This document shows positions 54,180 through 64,000 of a stretch of DNA of 64,000 bases, piece after piece. Every line of letters starts with the position of its first letter. Within the stretch, counting starts at the first letter, position 1. The notes under the pieces are model-generated. The model was given only the letters and a program-made list of their open reading frames with translations. It was not told the DNA's origin and did not search any database. Location: contig CM060686.1 of NCBI GenBank assembly GCA_030686995.1, forward strand, positions 72,396,819 to 72,460,818. Reading direction: 5' to 3'. The translations under genes and the position numbers were made by a program. Source of the stretch: Artemisia argyi (lineage: Eukaryota > Streptophyta > Magnoliopsida > Asterales > Asteraceae).

Positions 54180-56579
54180 CCTCTCCTTCCCCTCCTTGGC
54201 CATTTGAACGACCCACACACACAACACACTTCATTTTACTAGTTTACTTCAAGTTCCATCCAAGAAATCAAGTGCAATATCCATACATAAACCCTAGTTT
54301 AGTTTTGATTCATCAAAACTACTTCAAATCTTTAGAACTTTGGTGATTTCTCTTGAGTTTAAATCCACTCAATTCACCTCAACCTTCATCATCCATCTTT
54401 CAAGATTACAAGGGTAGAAAGATTGCATGAAAGTGAAAAAGGGTTGAAGCAAGTCTATCAAAGTCCTATCCTTACATGTTAACTTCCTTTCATCTTTGAA
54501 AGCCAAAAGTTGTAAGCCAAACCCTAACATGATTCTTGTTAAATAATCATATTCATGTTATTTACATATTATTTGTGCTATATTATGTCTTGTATTCATG
54601 TCCATGATGTATAAAAATGATTAAAACAAGTTATTGTTATTGATTGTTACAACAAGTTACTAAAACAAGTAAACTAGTGACTTTCTTGGTAAGACCTGAT
54701 CAAAATGGTAAAAATATGATGTTGGATCATTACATATTACAGTAGAGGACTTAACAAGGAAACCATAGCAATTTGAACCACCTAAAACGAGTATACGAGT
54801 CAAAAGTTACGCCCATTTGAAGTTACCAAAACTTTGCGGCAAACTGCCAAATACCATTCTGATCAAATTTGGGTTTTGAAAGTCCCACTTCTGGTCCGAT
54901 TCATCAAAAAGTTAAAACACGAAAGTTGTCCGTAACGACGTTTTCGTTTAGGAACAAAGAAGCTCGAGCACTGAAAACGCTTTTTGAGTGATAAATTCTT
55001 CAAAATCTTAACAGCCCATTTTTATACCAAAGTCATTACATATAAGTTATGGTTTATGAAGACCAAAGGGGTCTTATGACCTAGAATCAAGACCACAACC
55101 ATGGCTAGAGCCAAGGTTGAGTCTCAAGACCATGGAACAATGACCAAAGGTCATGGCAAGGCCATGACGAAATGACCATACAAGCTTACCAAGGCAAATA
55201 CATGAACTAGAGAAGTTGGCGATAACTTGAACAAACAATTTGGATCTACTTCACTTAAAAGGAACCATGAGATATTACAAAGAGAAAATGGTCATACAAG
55301 ACTTATGAAACATACCCTAATAACAATCTTCATGTACTAATAAACTTTCCTAAGTTTATTCAAATATCGGACATGTAACATTTCGGATCAAAACTTATAT
55401 CTATATATTTCATCAACTACTACAATAGTAGGGAGCCTCATGTGAGGAGTTCATTATGTAAGCCGTCGAGTTGAGTTGTGGATTTACGAGTTAAAGTGTC
55501 CTGGCTCCTCGAACGCTTACTAACATGACTTCTGAATTATGTCGGCCCGAACGGTAGTAAACGATATATAAAACATACATGTTTCATGAATCTTTTCTGT
55601 CAAAGACTTACAATATACATCATACCACATCATGGACTAAATGCAAGATATATATATAGGCACTCCGTTATATTCATTACTCAAATCCTAAGTCGCAACA
55701 TTCGATTATAGGTTGCTCGTAGAAACCTACACGATCCAACCATCACCTTCATTACTTGCTATCCAACTTAAGGTGAGTTCATAGCCCCACTTTACATTAC
55801 TTCATTGTTTTACAAACCCTTGGGGGGAATACATGCTATTTTTAACCGAGCACAATGTTTTTAAATTGTATGCTTGCCTGATTGTTTTATTATCACTAAG
55901 TACCATCCTTGCCAAACCGAGATCCCATATTATGAACCATTTAATCACTTGCGAGGGTTACTTGCAAGTGAGCGCGAATATTGTGAATAGGCCTATTGGG
56001 ATTGACGAATCCCATTTGTATTGACTAAGTTCAACCAAATGCATTAATATTTTAGACATTAGGTATGACGGCAAAGTACCTACCGGGATAACTCCGCCGA
56101 TTGATATTGGTACCCGTTAACGTTATGGTGTCATAAGCTTAGTATTTGATAATAACTGTTCCGGGCGTGTAACAACGTGGCCCATATTTGTTTTCCAAAC
56201 ATTGGTGTGAGTCTATAGCTCACACTACCAACATATTGTGTTCAAACATTAAACAAACTCTATGAATATCACTCAACCTTTGTGTTGACCTCTCAAGCAT
56301 GTATTTCAGGTTCATGACGATCAAGGATGGCACGGAAGGGCACGGATACTCAAGAGGGCTATAAATTTTATTATCATTCAAAAACACATTTATTATACAT
56401 TGTAAACATGGAACCATTTGGGACCTCATTTTGTAACCTCTGATATTTATATAATTTGAATGATAAATCTTTTTAATACGACTCGGTTAGAGATCGTTTT
56501 CTATTATTGTGACTATTGTGCCGTCAAGTAACACCCAGTTCGAATTCCGCTGCATCCATGAATTGGGGGTGTTACAGAT

Positions 56580-56598
56580 TGGTATCAGAGCCATGGTT
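56580..56598 (+). other. Primer-binding site (initiator Met tRNA)
   Basis: TGGTATCAGAGCCATGGTT starts three bases after the 5' LTR and is complementary to the 3' end of plant initiator Met tRNA, the usual primer for minus-strand synthesis in many plant LTR elements. Confidence 0.95.
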
Positions 56599-57063
56599 AT
56601 AGAGAAACGGGTCTAATTGAGACCTAAACTATAACTACACTCACAAACGAAAGCTTTTTTATAGCCTTCTGCTCTCCGTGTCTTCCATCCTCCAGACGAT
56701 TATGGACTTAGTAAGCATGTTATGATACACAAACATATTAGTATATTCATATATACCCATTTTGAGCATTTCCCCGTAGACATTTTTGTGCTACACAAAC
56801 ATAATTGCATATTGATATATGTACCCTTAACATAATTGAGCATTTCCCCGTAAGCATTTTATGCTACATGAACATATAAGTATATTGATATATACACACT
56901 AGGCATTCTATACTACATGAACATATTAGTATATTGATATATAAACTCGGTTTATTTTCAATCATTTATCTAAACAATGGACTAAACATATCTGTGTATG
57001 CCTATTCTAAGGCATTTCGGCACAACCACACTCTCCCAATCATGTTCCTACTCCAACATTACA
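56599..57063 (+). other. LARD internal region, left part
   Basis: Non-coding leader. A phrase of the type TACATGAACATATTAGTATATTGATATATA recurs in diverged form about four times between 56720 and 56945, so this part also arose by tandem duplication. Confidence 0.6.
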
Positions 57064-57500
57064 TTTCCAAGACATTGTGAGATACAATGGTCTCATTCAT
57101 TTTCCAAGACATTGTGAGATACAATGGTCTCATTCATTTCCAAGACATTGTGAGATACAATGGTCTCATTCATTTCCAAGACATTGTGAGATACAATGGT
57201 CTCATTCATTTTCCAAGACATTGTGAGATACAATGGTCTCATTCATTTTCCAAGACATTGTGAGATACAATGGTCTCATTCATTTCCAAGACATTGTGAG
57301 ATACAATGGTCTCATTCATTTTCCAAGACATTGTGAGATACAATGGTCTTATTCATTTCCAAGACATTGTGAGATACAATGGTCTCATTCACTTTTCAAG
57401 ACATTGTGAGATACAATGGTCTCATTCATTTTCCAAGACATTGTGAGATACAATGGTCTCATTCATTTTCCAAGACATTGTATGATACAATGGTCTTAAT
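57064..57500 (+). repeat. 12-copy hairpin tandem repeat in the LARD interior
   Basis: Unit of about 36-37 bases: TTCCAAGACATTGTGAGATA followed by CAATGGTCTCATTCATT. Twelve nearly identical copies, then about three degenerate ones to 57600. Within each unit AGACATTGT and ACAATGGTCT are inverted copies around GAGAT, so each repeat can fold into a small stem-loop. Units differ mostly by one T in the TTTCC spacer. Confidence 0.95.
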
Positions 57501-57599
57501 CATTTCTCAAATGTTTTGAGTCTCACAATGGCCTAACCTACTTCCCAGACATTGTGAATTGCACAATGGTCTAACCTACTTCCGAGACATTGTGTTTTG

Positions 57600-59450
57600 T
57601 GCAAGTGGTCTCTAGAATTATTCCATCACATCATCAATATCATTTCTTATGATATCAAAAACCCGTCACAATCTATCGATTTCAAAACAAGAAATATGAG
57701 ATTTCTAAAGGACAAACAAATCCATCACCTACAAAAGCTGAAGTTCAGCTCTACATTCATCAAAGTTTTCTTCTGAAACCTTCATTGTTAAAAGTTCGTG
57801 ATCCTGGCCAAGTATGGATTGTTTTAGAATTACTTAAAACTTCCTTTCCACACGTATCTACCCGTACTATCTTCTATGTGATGGAATGTGAAAACATGGG
57901 TTACAAGTCTTGTATGGATGGGACTTGCAACTTAAGGGTTGACATCGCCTTTGTTTAGCGGACAGTTTCCCGAAAGCAACGGACATATCAAAAGTATACC
58001 TAATTTAGGTATTTGAAAATTTTATCGAACCTTGGCTAAATATAGACTAGTCACCTATATTTAACCTAGGGACAGTGGAATATAGTCTGACTAACTATAT
58101 TCGACTTAAAATTTTCAAATACTGAGAGTAGTTGTACTAGGGTTATGTTTAGGTTGATTTCCTACATGAACTCGATAAACCACCAGAATACATTAAAACA
58201 ATCTAGAGACACGATAGTGCCTTACCACTCAGCGAAATCTTAACATCTTATTTGTACTACCTAATTTCATTCTTGAAAGTTTTCATTTATGAGATAATCC
58301 GAACTACTATCTTGGGATAGTTATCAATTCTTCTCTTCATCCTGTAGAAGTACTATCCTGTTTAGGTCCTAAGGATACCATTCCATCATAAACCTTTAAA
58401 ATCTCTTAAGATTTTCAAAACAAACTCAACATCTCTACCAATATTAACATTAAGCATACACTACGCACTTTTGTTCATCAACATATCACAACATTACCTT
58501 CACAACCGTGGCAAACACAAGCTCATTAACAGATCTTGATGCACTTTTAAAGCTCAAATCATCCTTAGTTACACCACAAGTACCCTCATCAGCTTTACAA
58601 GATTGAATATTCATCTTGTACTTTTGGAACACCAGTATCATCTCGTAATACACTACCTTGTAACTCACCGGCTAAGTATGAATGTTGTGTCGGGAATTCT
58701 TGAGTAGGATGATTTATAATGTCCTTATTTGAATGGATTGGGATGCCTTTTCGTTTAAATAAAGAAATTATAAATCATCGAACCATACGTTTATATTCCT
58801 TTAGTTACATTGTTTGGGATGCCTCTCTATGTAAATAAAGAATTATAAACAAGTGGGCTTAATTATATCCGAAATAACATAAGTATGAAGTCAATAAACA
58901 CTAGATACAACAACAGATTACCTACTAGGCTATGATTGCAACGACTATCCCAATTTCCATTTGTACAAGGTTTACATTTTGGTTTTCATAATGATAGTGC
59001 AATAACAAACAAACTCATTGCGAGGCCATGTAAACATACGCATGCGTAGTCGTACCAAACTCATTGCGGAGCCATGTAGCCATATACATGGGCAGCCGTA
59101 CAATTCAAACAGGACTTGGTCCAACCACATGTTCAACGCTTATTCCATGATTCGATTCTTATATCAATTGCTATTGATACTTGACAACAATATCAAGTTC
59201 TATTTTGATATTCAACTACTATATCAATTCCTATTAATATTCGACTGCTATATCAATTTCCTTTGATATTCGACTATTACCATACCTTTCCTATATAAAA
59301 GTAAGCCTCATCCTACACCATACACTGAAATGACAAATCAAATTACATCACCGGTAATCCCGGACTTTAGTCCTCATAAGTAACCACACCTTTTCATCGA
59401 CACCACTCCAACATATGATACACACAGAACTTCGGGACGAAGTTCCCCGT
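57600..59450 (+). other. LARD internal region, right part
   Basis: About 1.85 kb with no gene. Short repeats are present: GAATTATAAAC..GGG around 58690-58860, CTCATTGCG.. CATGTA.. CATAC near 59010-59100, and a TATCAATT.CTATTGATATT series near 59160-59275. The minus frame 58486-58668 and the plus frame 59018-59266 have no motifs. Confidence 0.6.
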
Positions 59451-59463
59451 AAGGGGTAGAGAC
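59451..59463 (+). other. Polypurine tract of the young LARD element
   Basis: AAGGGGTAGAGAC directly before the 3' LTR; preceded by TTCGGGACGAAGTTCCCC, a relic of the pol C terminus of chromovirus-type elements. Confidence 0.8.
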
Positions 59464-62400
59464 TGTAACAATTCGCAATTTCAGGTTAATTACTATTCCC
59501 GGAAAATTCACTATTCACTTTTACTATTCATTTTTACTATTCATTTTTCCCGAAACTTTCCCGAAAGTTGATTTTTATTTGATATTCTCGAGTGATAAAT
59601 CATTTCCATGGCAAATTAAATGTTTGACATTCGTCAGATCATTTTCGTGAAAGTTATTAAGGAATTACACGGAATTACACGTTTTAGGGTAAAACGTCAT
59701 TCAGAAATTCTACGTACAACGAAACTCGACCGCATTAAGTGACCCCGCATCAGAAAAATGTTTGACACACTCATGATTTATTTGAGAATTAATCGTGACT
59801 GAGAAAAACATGACCAAAGACTTCCCGGCAGGTCACCCAAGCCTGTACTACTCTCGCATGAGCACGCTTAACCGTATGGGCGATTAACAGTTAGACCACA
59901 AAACGCGTTTCTAAGACGATTTGAGTTTTCAACTTATTAGAAAAAGTCAACATATTTTTCCCTCCTCCATTGACCAAAAATCATCCCTTGATGTTATAAG
60001 TCATTTCGTGATTTTTAGGCTTACGGTTTGATGTCTAAAAGACATTTAATACCAACCGACACTAGACTGAGCCCAGTCTAGACATTATAAGTCATTTTAA
60101 ATCAATATTATCCTATTAGAAAAGTAACATTTTACTTTTCTCAATTTTACGCAATATTCATACGTTTTACGTATTAAGCGTTTTAGACCCGTGTTTCCAG
60201 TTTTTAGCAGGGTTTTACCACCCAAATGGAACCTACCACTCATTTTATATTTTATTATGGGACATATGGACATGTCTAACAATACTTTAAAGTTCCATAA
60301 TTTTACGACACCCGGTTTTACGTTTTGAGGCCTAATCATTTACGGTTGTCATTTCCCGGAGTCAAAACTCTTCCTAATACTTAGGATAATACCAAGCAAA
60401 GTCCACACCTTGTCCCCCAAGTTTAGGAACCGACCTAGGGGGGGGGGGGAAATTCAGCCTTGTGTGTCTTGATCTCATGCTAGGAGCCTTAGGATGATAA
60501 CATGTGTTCAACTTGGTCTCCAAGTGTTGACTAGTCAACATTGTAACCTCCTCATTAGCATATAAATGCCTCTCCTTCCCCTCCTTGGCCATTTGAACGA
60601 CCCACACACACAACACACTTCATTTTACTAGTTTACTTCAAGTTCCATCCAAAAAATCAAGTGCAATATCCATACATAAACCCTAGTTTAGTTTTGATTC
60701 ATCAAAACTACTTCAAATCTTTAGAACTTTGGTGATTTCTCTTGAGTTTAAATCCACTCAATTCACCTCAACCTTCATCATCCATCTTTCAAGATTACAA
60801 GGGTAGAAAGATTGCATGAAAGTGAAAAAGGGTTGAAGCAAATCTATCAAAGTCCTATCCTTACATGTTAACTTCCTTTCATCTTTGAAAGCCAAAAGTT
60901 GTAAGCCAAACCCTAACATGATTCTTGTTAAATAATCATATTCATGTTATTTACATATTATTTGTGCTATATTATGTCTTGTATTCATGTCCATGATGTA
61001 TAAAAATGATTAAAACAAGTTATTGTTATTGATTGTTACAACAAGTTACTAAAACAAGTAAACTAGTGACTTTCTTGGTAAGACCTGATCAAAATGGTAA
61101 AAATATGATGTTGGATCATTACATATTACAGTAGAGGACTTAACAAGGAAACCATAGCAATTTGAACCACCTAAAACGAGTATACGAGTCAAAATTTACG
61201 CCCATTTGAAGTTACCAAAACTTTGCGGCAAACTGCCAAATACCATTCTGATCAAATTTGGGTTTTGAAAGTTCCACTTCTGGTCCGATTCATCAAAAAG
61301 TTAAAACACAAAAGTTGTCCGTAACGACGTTTTCGTTTAGGAACAAAGAAGCTCGAGCCCTGAAAACGCTTTTTGGGTGATAAATTATTCAAAATCTTAA
61401 CAGCCCATTTTTATACCAAAGTCATTACATATAAGTTATGGTTTATGAAGACCAAAGGGGTCTTATGACCTAGAATCAAGACCACAACCATGGCTAGAGC
61501 CAAGGTTGAGTCTCAAGACCATGGAACAATGACCAAAGGTCATGGCAAGGCCATGACGAAATGACCATACAAGCTTACCAAGGCAAATACATGAACTAGA
61601 GAAGTTGGCGATAACTTGAACAAACAATTTGGATCTACTTCACTTAAAAGGAACCATGAGATATTACAAAGAGAAAATGGTCATACAAGACTTATGAAAC
61701 ATACCCTAATAACAATCTTCATGTACTAATAAACTTTCCTAAGTTTATTCAAATATCGGACATGTAACATTTCGGATCAAAACTTATATCTATATATTTC
61801 ATCAACTACTACAATAGTAGGGAGCCTCATGTGAGGAGTTCATTATGTAATCCATCGAGTTGAGTTGTGGATTTACGAGTTAAAGTGTCCTGGCTCCTCG
61901 AACGCTTACTAACATGACTTCTGAATTATGTCGGCCCGAACGGTAGTAAACGATATATAAAACATACATGTTTCATGAATCTTTTCTTTCAAAGACTTAC
62001 AATATACATCATACCACATCATGGACTAAATGCAAGATATATATATAGGCACTCCGTTATATTCATTACTCAAATCCTAAGTCGCAACATTCGATTATAG
62101 GTTGCTCGTAGAAACCTACACGATCCAACCATCACCTTCATTACTTGCTATCCAACTTAAGGTGAGTTCATAGCCCCACTTTACATTACTTCATTGTTTT
62201 ACAAACCCTTGGGGGGAATACATGCTATTTTTAACCGAGCACAATGTTTTTAAATTGTATGCTTGCCTGATTGTTTTATTATCACTAAGTACCATCCTTG
62301 CCAAACCGAGATCCCATATTATGAACCATTTAATCACTTGCGAGGGTTACTTGCAAGTGAGCGCGAATATTGTGAATAGGCCTATTGGGATTGACGAATC

Positions 62401-62965
62401 CCATTTGTATTGACTAAGTTCAACCAAATGCATTAATATTTTAGACATTAGGTATGACGGCAAAGTACCTACCGGGATAACTCCGCCGATTGATATTGGT
62501 ACCCGTTAACGTTATGGTGTCATAAGCTTAGTATTTGATAATAACTGTTCCGGGCGTGTAACAACGTGGCCCATATTTGTTTTCCAAACATTGGTGTGAG
62601 TCTATAGCTCACACTACCAACATATTGTGTTCAAACATTAAACAAACTCTATGAATATCACTCAACCTTTGTGTTGACCTCTCAAGCATGTATTTCAGGT
62701 TCATGACGATCAAGGATGGCACGGAAGGGCACGGATACTCAAGAGGGCTATAAATTTTATTATCATTCAAAAACACATTTATTATACATTGTAAACATGG
62801 AACCATTTGGGACCTCATTTTGTAACCTCTGATATTTATATAATTTGAATGATAAATCTTTTTAATACGACTCGGTTAGAGATCGTTTTCTATTATTGTG
62901 ACTATTGTGCCGTCAAGTAACACCCAGTTCGAATTCCGCTGCATCCATGAATTGGGGGTGTTACA
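59464..62965 (+). repeat. 3' LTR of the young LARD element
   Basis: 3502 bases, about 99.4 percent identical to the 5' LTR. The single length difference is one extra G in the poly-G run near 60439-60450. All marked features of the 5' LTR are repeated: antisense 5S-like module at 59809-59897, W-box pair at 60526-60539, TATA box at 60561-60568. Confidence 0.95.
59809..59897 (-). other. 5S-rRNA-like module in the 3' LTR (antisense)
   Basis: Same as 53421-53509 with one change in the intermediate element region (GTAGTACAGG here, GTATTACAGG there). This change is toward the canonical 5S wording AGTAGTAC. Confidence 0.75.
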
Positions 62966-62970
62966 TTATG
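62966..62970. repeat. Target-site duplication TTATG (right)
   Basis: Identical to 53071-53075. Confidence 0.95.
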
Positions 62971-63175
62971 CTTATGCCATAGGAAATGTTAAAGAACACA
63001 TTTTCTCTTCATAAATGATTTCTTTTTTATGATAATGTGATAGTATATAAGTTAGATGCTGTGTGCTGTGTGTGATTTTTATTCTACTGAATTTTATTTA
63101 TTGTTTGTTTAGTGCCGTAATAACATTTATTTTCAATTTTTTATTTCAAATAATGCTCTTATGATATTCTTCAAG
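62971..63175. other. Non-coding stretch
   Basis: Continuation of the sequence interrupted at 53075. AT-rich; possibly the rest of an intron (see the candidate small gene). Confidence 0.4.
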
Positions 63176-63223
63176 TTGTTGATATGTGGGGAATCATGTC
63201 TAAGCTCAAAAAGGAGGATAGAG
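63176..63223 (+). CDS. Candidate second exon of a small unrecognised gene
   Basis: After an acceptor-like TATTCTTCAAG the frame reads VVDMWGIMSKLKKEDR plus one base, followed by donor GTATGG. Its phase fits the candidate exon at 52792-52837 (one base carried over) and the next one at 63371. No family recognised. Confidence 0.3.
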
Positions 63224-63370
63224 GTATGGGTGTTTGATTATATAGTCTATTAGCTGATTGATATAATTTCATTCTTTAGCTTTACCCGTTTTCTTATAGA
63301 GGTTTTTAAATTGTTTGGTCTCTCTGGAATTTTGATGTAATATCTTTATTTATATGCACATGTTCTGTAG

Positions 63371-63459
63371 GAACAGTAGCCTTCAAACCATATTATAATT
63401 TCTCGAACAACAATGCTGCAACCCGAACAACACCTATGAAGCAAAAAATGAACACGTAA
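63371..63459 (+). CDS. Candidate third exon of a small unrecognised gene
   Basis: After acceptor TTCTGTAG the frame reads TVAFKPYYNFSNNNAATRT and then TPMKQKMNT before a TAA at 63457-63459. The same frame goes on to TPEKDRTRKKVVLHG and a GGTAATC donor-like site near 63508, so the TAA may be a nonsense change in a longer gene, or the true end. Unrecognised. Confidence 0.3.
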
Positions 63460-63509
63460 TTGACACCTGAAAAAGATCGAACTAGAAAAAAAGTCGTACT
63501 TCACGGGTA

Positions 63510-64000
63510 ATCTTTGTCCTAAAATTGAACTCTATTGTTATGCATGGTGTCATCTCTGGATTTGATTTCACTTCACTATGCGTTGAACTAAAACAACACA
63601 GTTGGCGACTTGGCGTTAAATATGATGTGTGAACCAGCATAGTGTTTTGTATGGTTTAAAGTGTTTAGATTAGACACCCTGACAGCCATGCACAAGAGTT
63701 ATCCAATTACACAAATACACCAACCTGCAACTGCATGCGCATAGATACTCAAAAACCAATTTTAGTTTTTGTTAGAAAAGTCTAATTTTAAATACGGTTT
63801 TCATTTTTATGTTAAAGATAGTCTTTTTGCCCAGATAAACTGTGCAAGATTGACATCTTTTTACCCAGACATGGAATTGCATTGCATATAATTGTGGCAT
63901 CAAATTAGGGCCTGTTTGTATTAGGCACTTTTGGTATCTTCATGTCAATAGTAACATGTGCACAAGGTTTTCATTAAAACAGTTTCTCATCTGTCCCATA
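63510..64000. other. Right-edge non-coding stretch
   Basis: No gene or element recognised. Confidence 0.4.

Larger units (their letters stand above)
53076..56576 (+). repeat. 5' LTR of the young LARD element
   Basis: 3501 bases. Contains the antisense 5S-like module (53421-53509), a poly-G run of about 11 near 54051-54061, the inverted W-box pair (54137-54150), a TATA box (54172-54179), and near its 3' end TTTCAGGTTCATGACGATCA. The stretch from the TATA box to the LTR end is about 2.4 kb, so the transcribed leader is very long. Confidence 0.95.
53076..62965 (+). mobile_element. Young large-LTR, non-coding retroelement (9890 bp, LARD type)
   Basis: LTRs of 3501 bp (53076-56576) and 3502 bp (59464-62965), both TGTAACAATTCGC...GGGTGTTACA, lie in a perfect TTATG duplication. 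The 2887-bp interior starts with an initiator-Met primer-binding site and ends with a polypurine tract. The bases just before it (TTCGGGACGAAGTT) recall the end of pol in Tekay/Del-type chromoviruses. No gag or pol remains. I counted about 20 differences between the LTRs (about 0.6 percent). At the commonly used plant LTR rate of 1.3e-8 per site per year this is roughly 0.2 million years. Movement must have depended on proteins from a relative. The 60-90 codon frames in both LTRs are duplicated shadows. Confidence 0.95.

Noticed and set aside
53709..56429. Small ORFs of 63-88 codons in the LTR, repeated at 60097-62818
   Set aside because: They are duplicated only because the LTR is duplicated; no motifs, not in one frame, and located in U3/R/U5 sequence.
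56580..56598. tRNA gene fragment
   Set aside because: Position three bases after the LTR and exact complementarity to the initiator Met tRNA 3' end make it a primer-binding site.
57064..57600. CRISPR-like array of repeats
   Set aside because: Units are head-to-tail with no unique spacers, and the host is a plant; it is a minisatellite inside a retroelement.
53076..62965. Cassandra TRIM element because of the 5S sequence
   Set aside because: Cassandra is under 1 kb with LTRs of a few hundred bases and carries the 5S sequence in sense; here the LTRs are 3.5 kb and it is antisense.

Overview
This is plant nuclear DNA: AT-rich, with spliced genes, polyadenylated retroelements, microsatellites, Helitron, CACTA, Harbinger and hAT transposons, and a TIR-NBS-LRR (TNL) resistance-gene remnant. 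TNL genes with a C-JID tail indicate a dicot. The wording of the resistance-gene and reverse-transcriptase remnants reminds me of Asteraceae, but that is inference. No complete, clearly functional host gene lies in the window. It reads as transposon strata built around a few gene fragments.

Layout. 1-6150: left flank with diverged local duplications, a 5S-rRNA-derived SINE-like repeat, a small Harbinger derivative, and the first two exons of a fatty-acid-amide-hydrolase-like gene (minus strand). 6388-8362: a PIF/Harbinger element with an uninterrupted two-exon transposase. 8.4-14.7 kb: old repeats, a broken Athila-type RT/RNase H, and simple repeats. 14.7-33.9 kb: one decayed reverse-transcriptase-related coding region cut in two places by nested retroelements. 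These are a 14.9-kb LTR element on the minus strand (itself holding a hAT MITE, a 4.9-kb solo LTR and a Copia 3' end), then a 3.1-kb solo LTR holding a 5'-truncated LINE. 34-36.8 kb: flank with a LINE-like piece and a 283-bp Helitron. 36.8-45.7 kb: a five-exon TNL pseudogene (minus) with a fold-back element in one intron and a 3547-bp CACTA element in another. 46.2-50.1 kb: a second solo LTR of the same family as the 4.9-kb one. 50.5-53.0 kb: an old LTR-like fragment and a possible Helitron start. 53076-62965: a young large-LTR, non-coding retroelement (two LTRs of about 3.5 kb) in a 5-bp target duplication. It may split the first intron of a small unrecognised gene.

Most informative points. 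Element boundaries could be read to the base in most cases from matching target-site duplications. The CACTA element carries arrays of a perfect 20-bp palindrome at both ends, plus a captured, still spliceable fragment resembling the TTI1 (TELO2-interacting protein 1) gene. The young LTR element carries a 5S-rRNA-like Pol III promoter on the antisense strand of each LTR, an inverted pair of W-box cores next to its TATA box, and a 12-copy hairpin array inside. Three copies of one LTR family keep a terminal hairpin while its sequence changes. Two Harbinger elements keep complementary halves of the two-gene autonomous system. All identifications were made by eye, without database searches.
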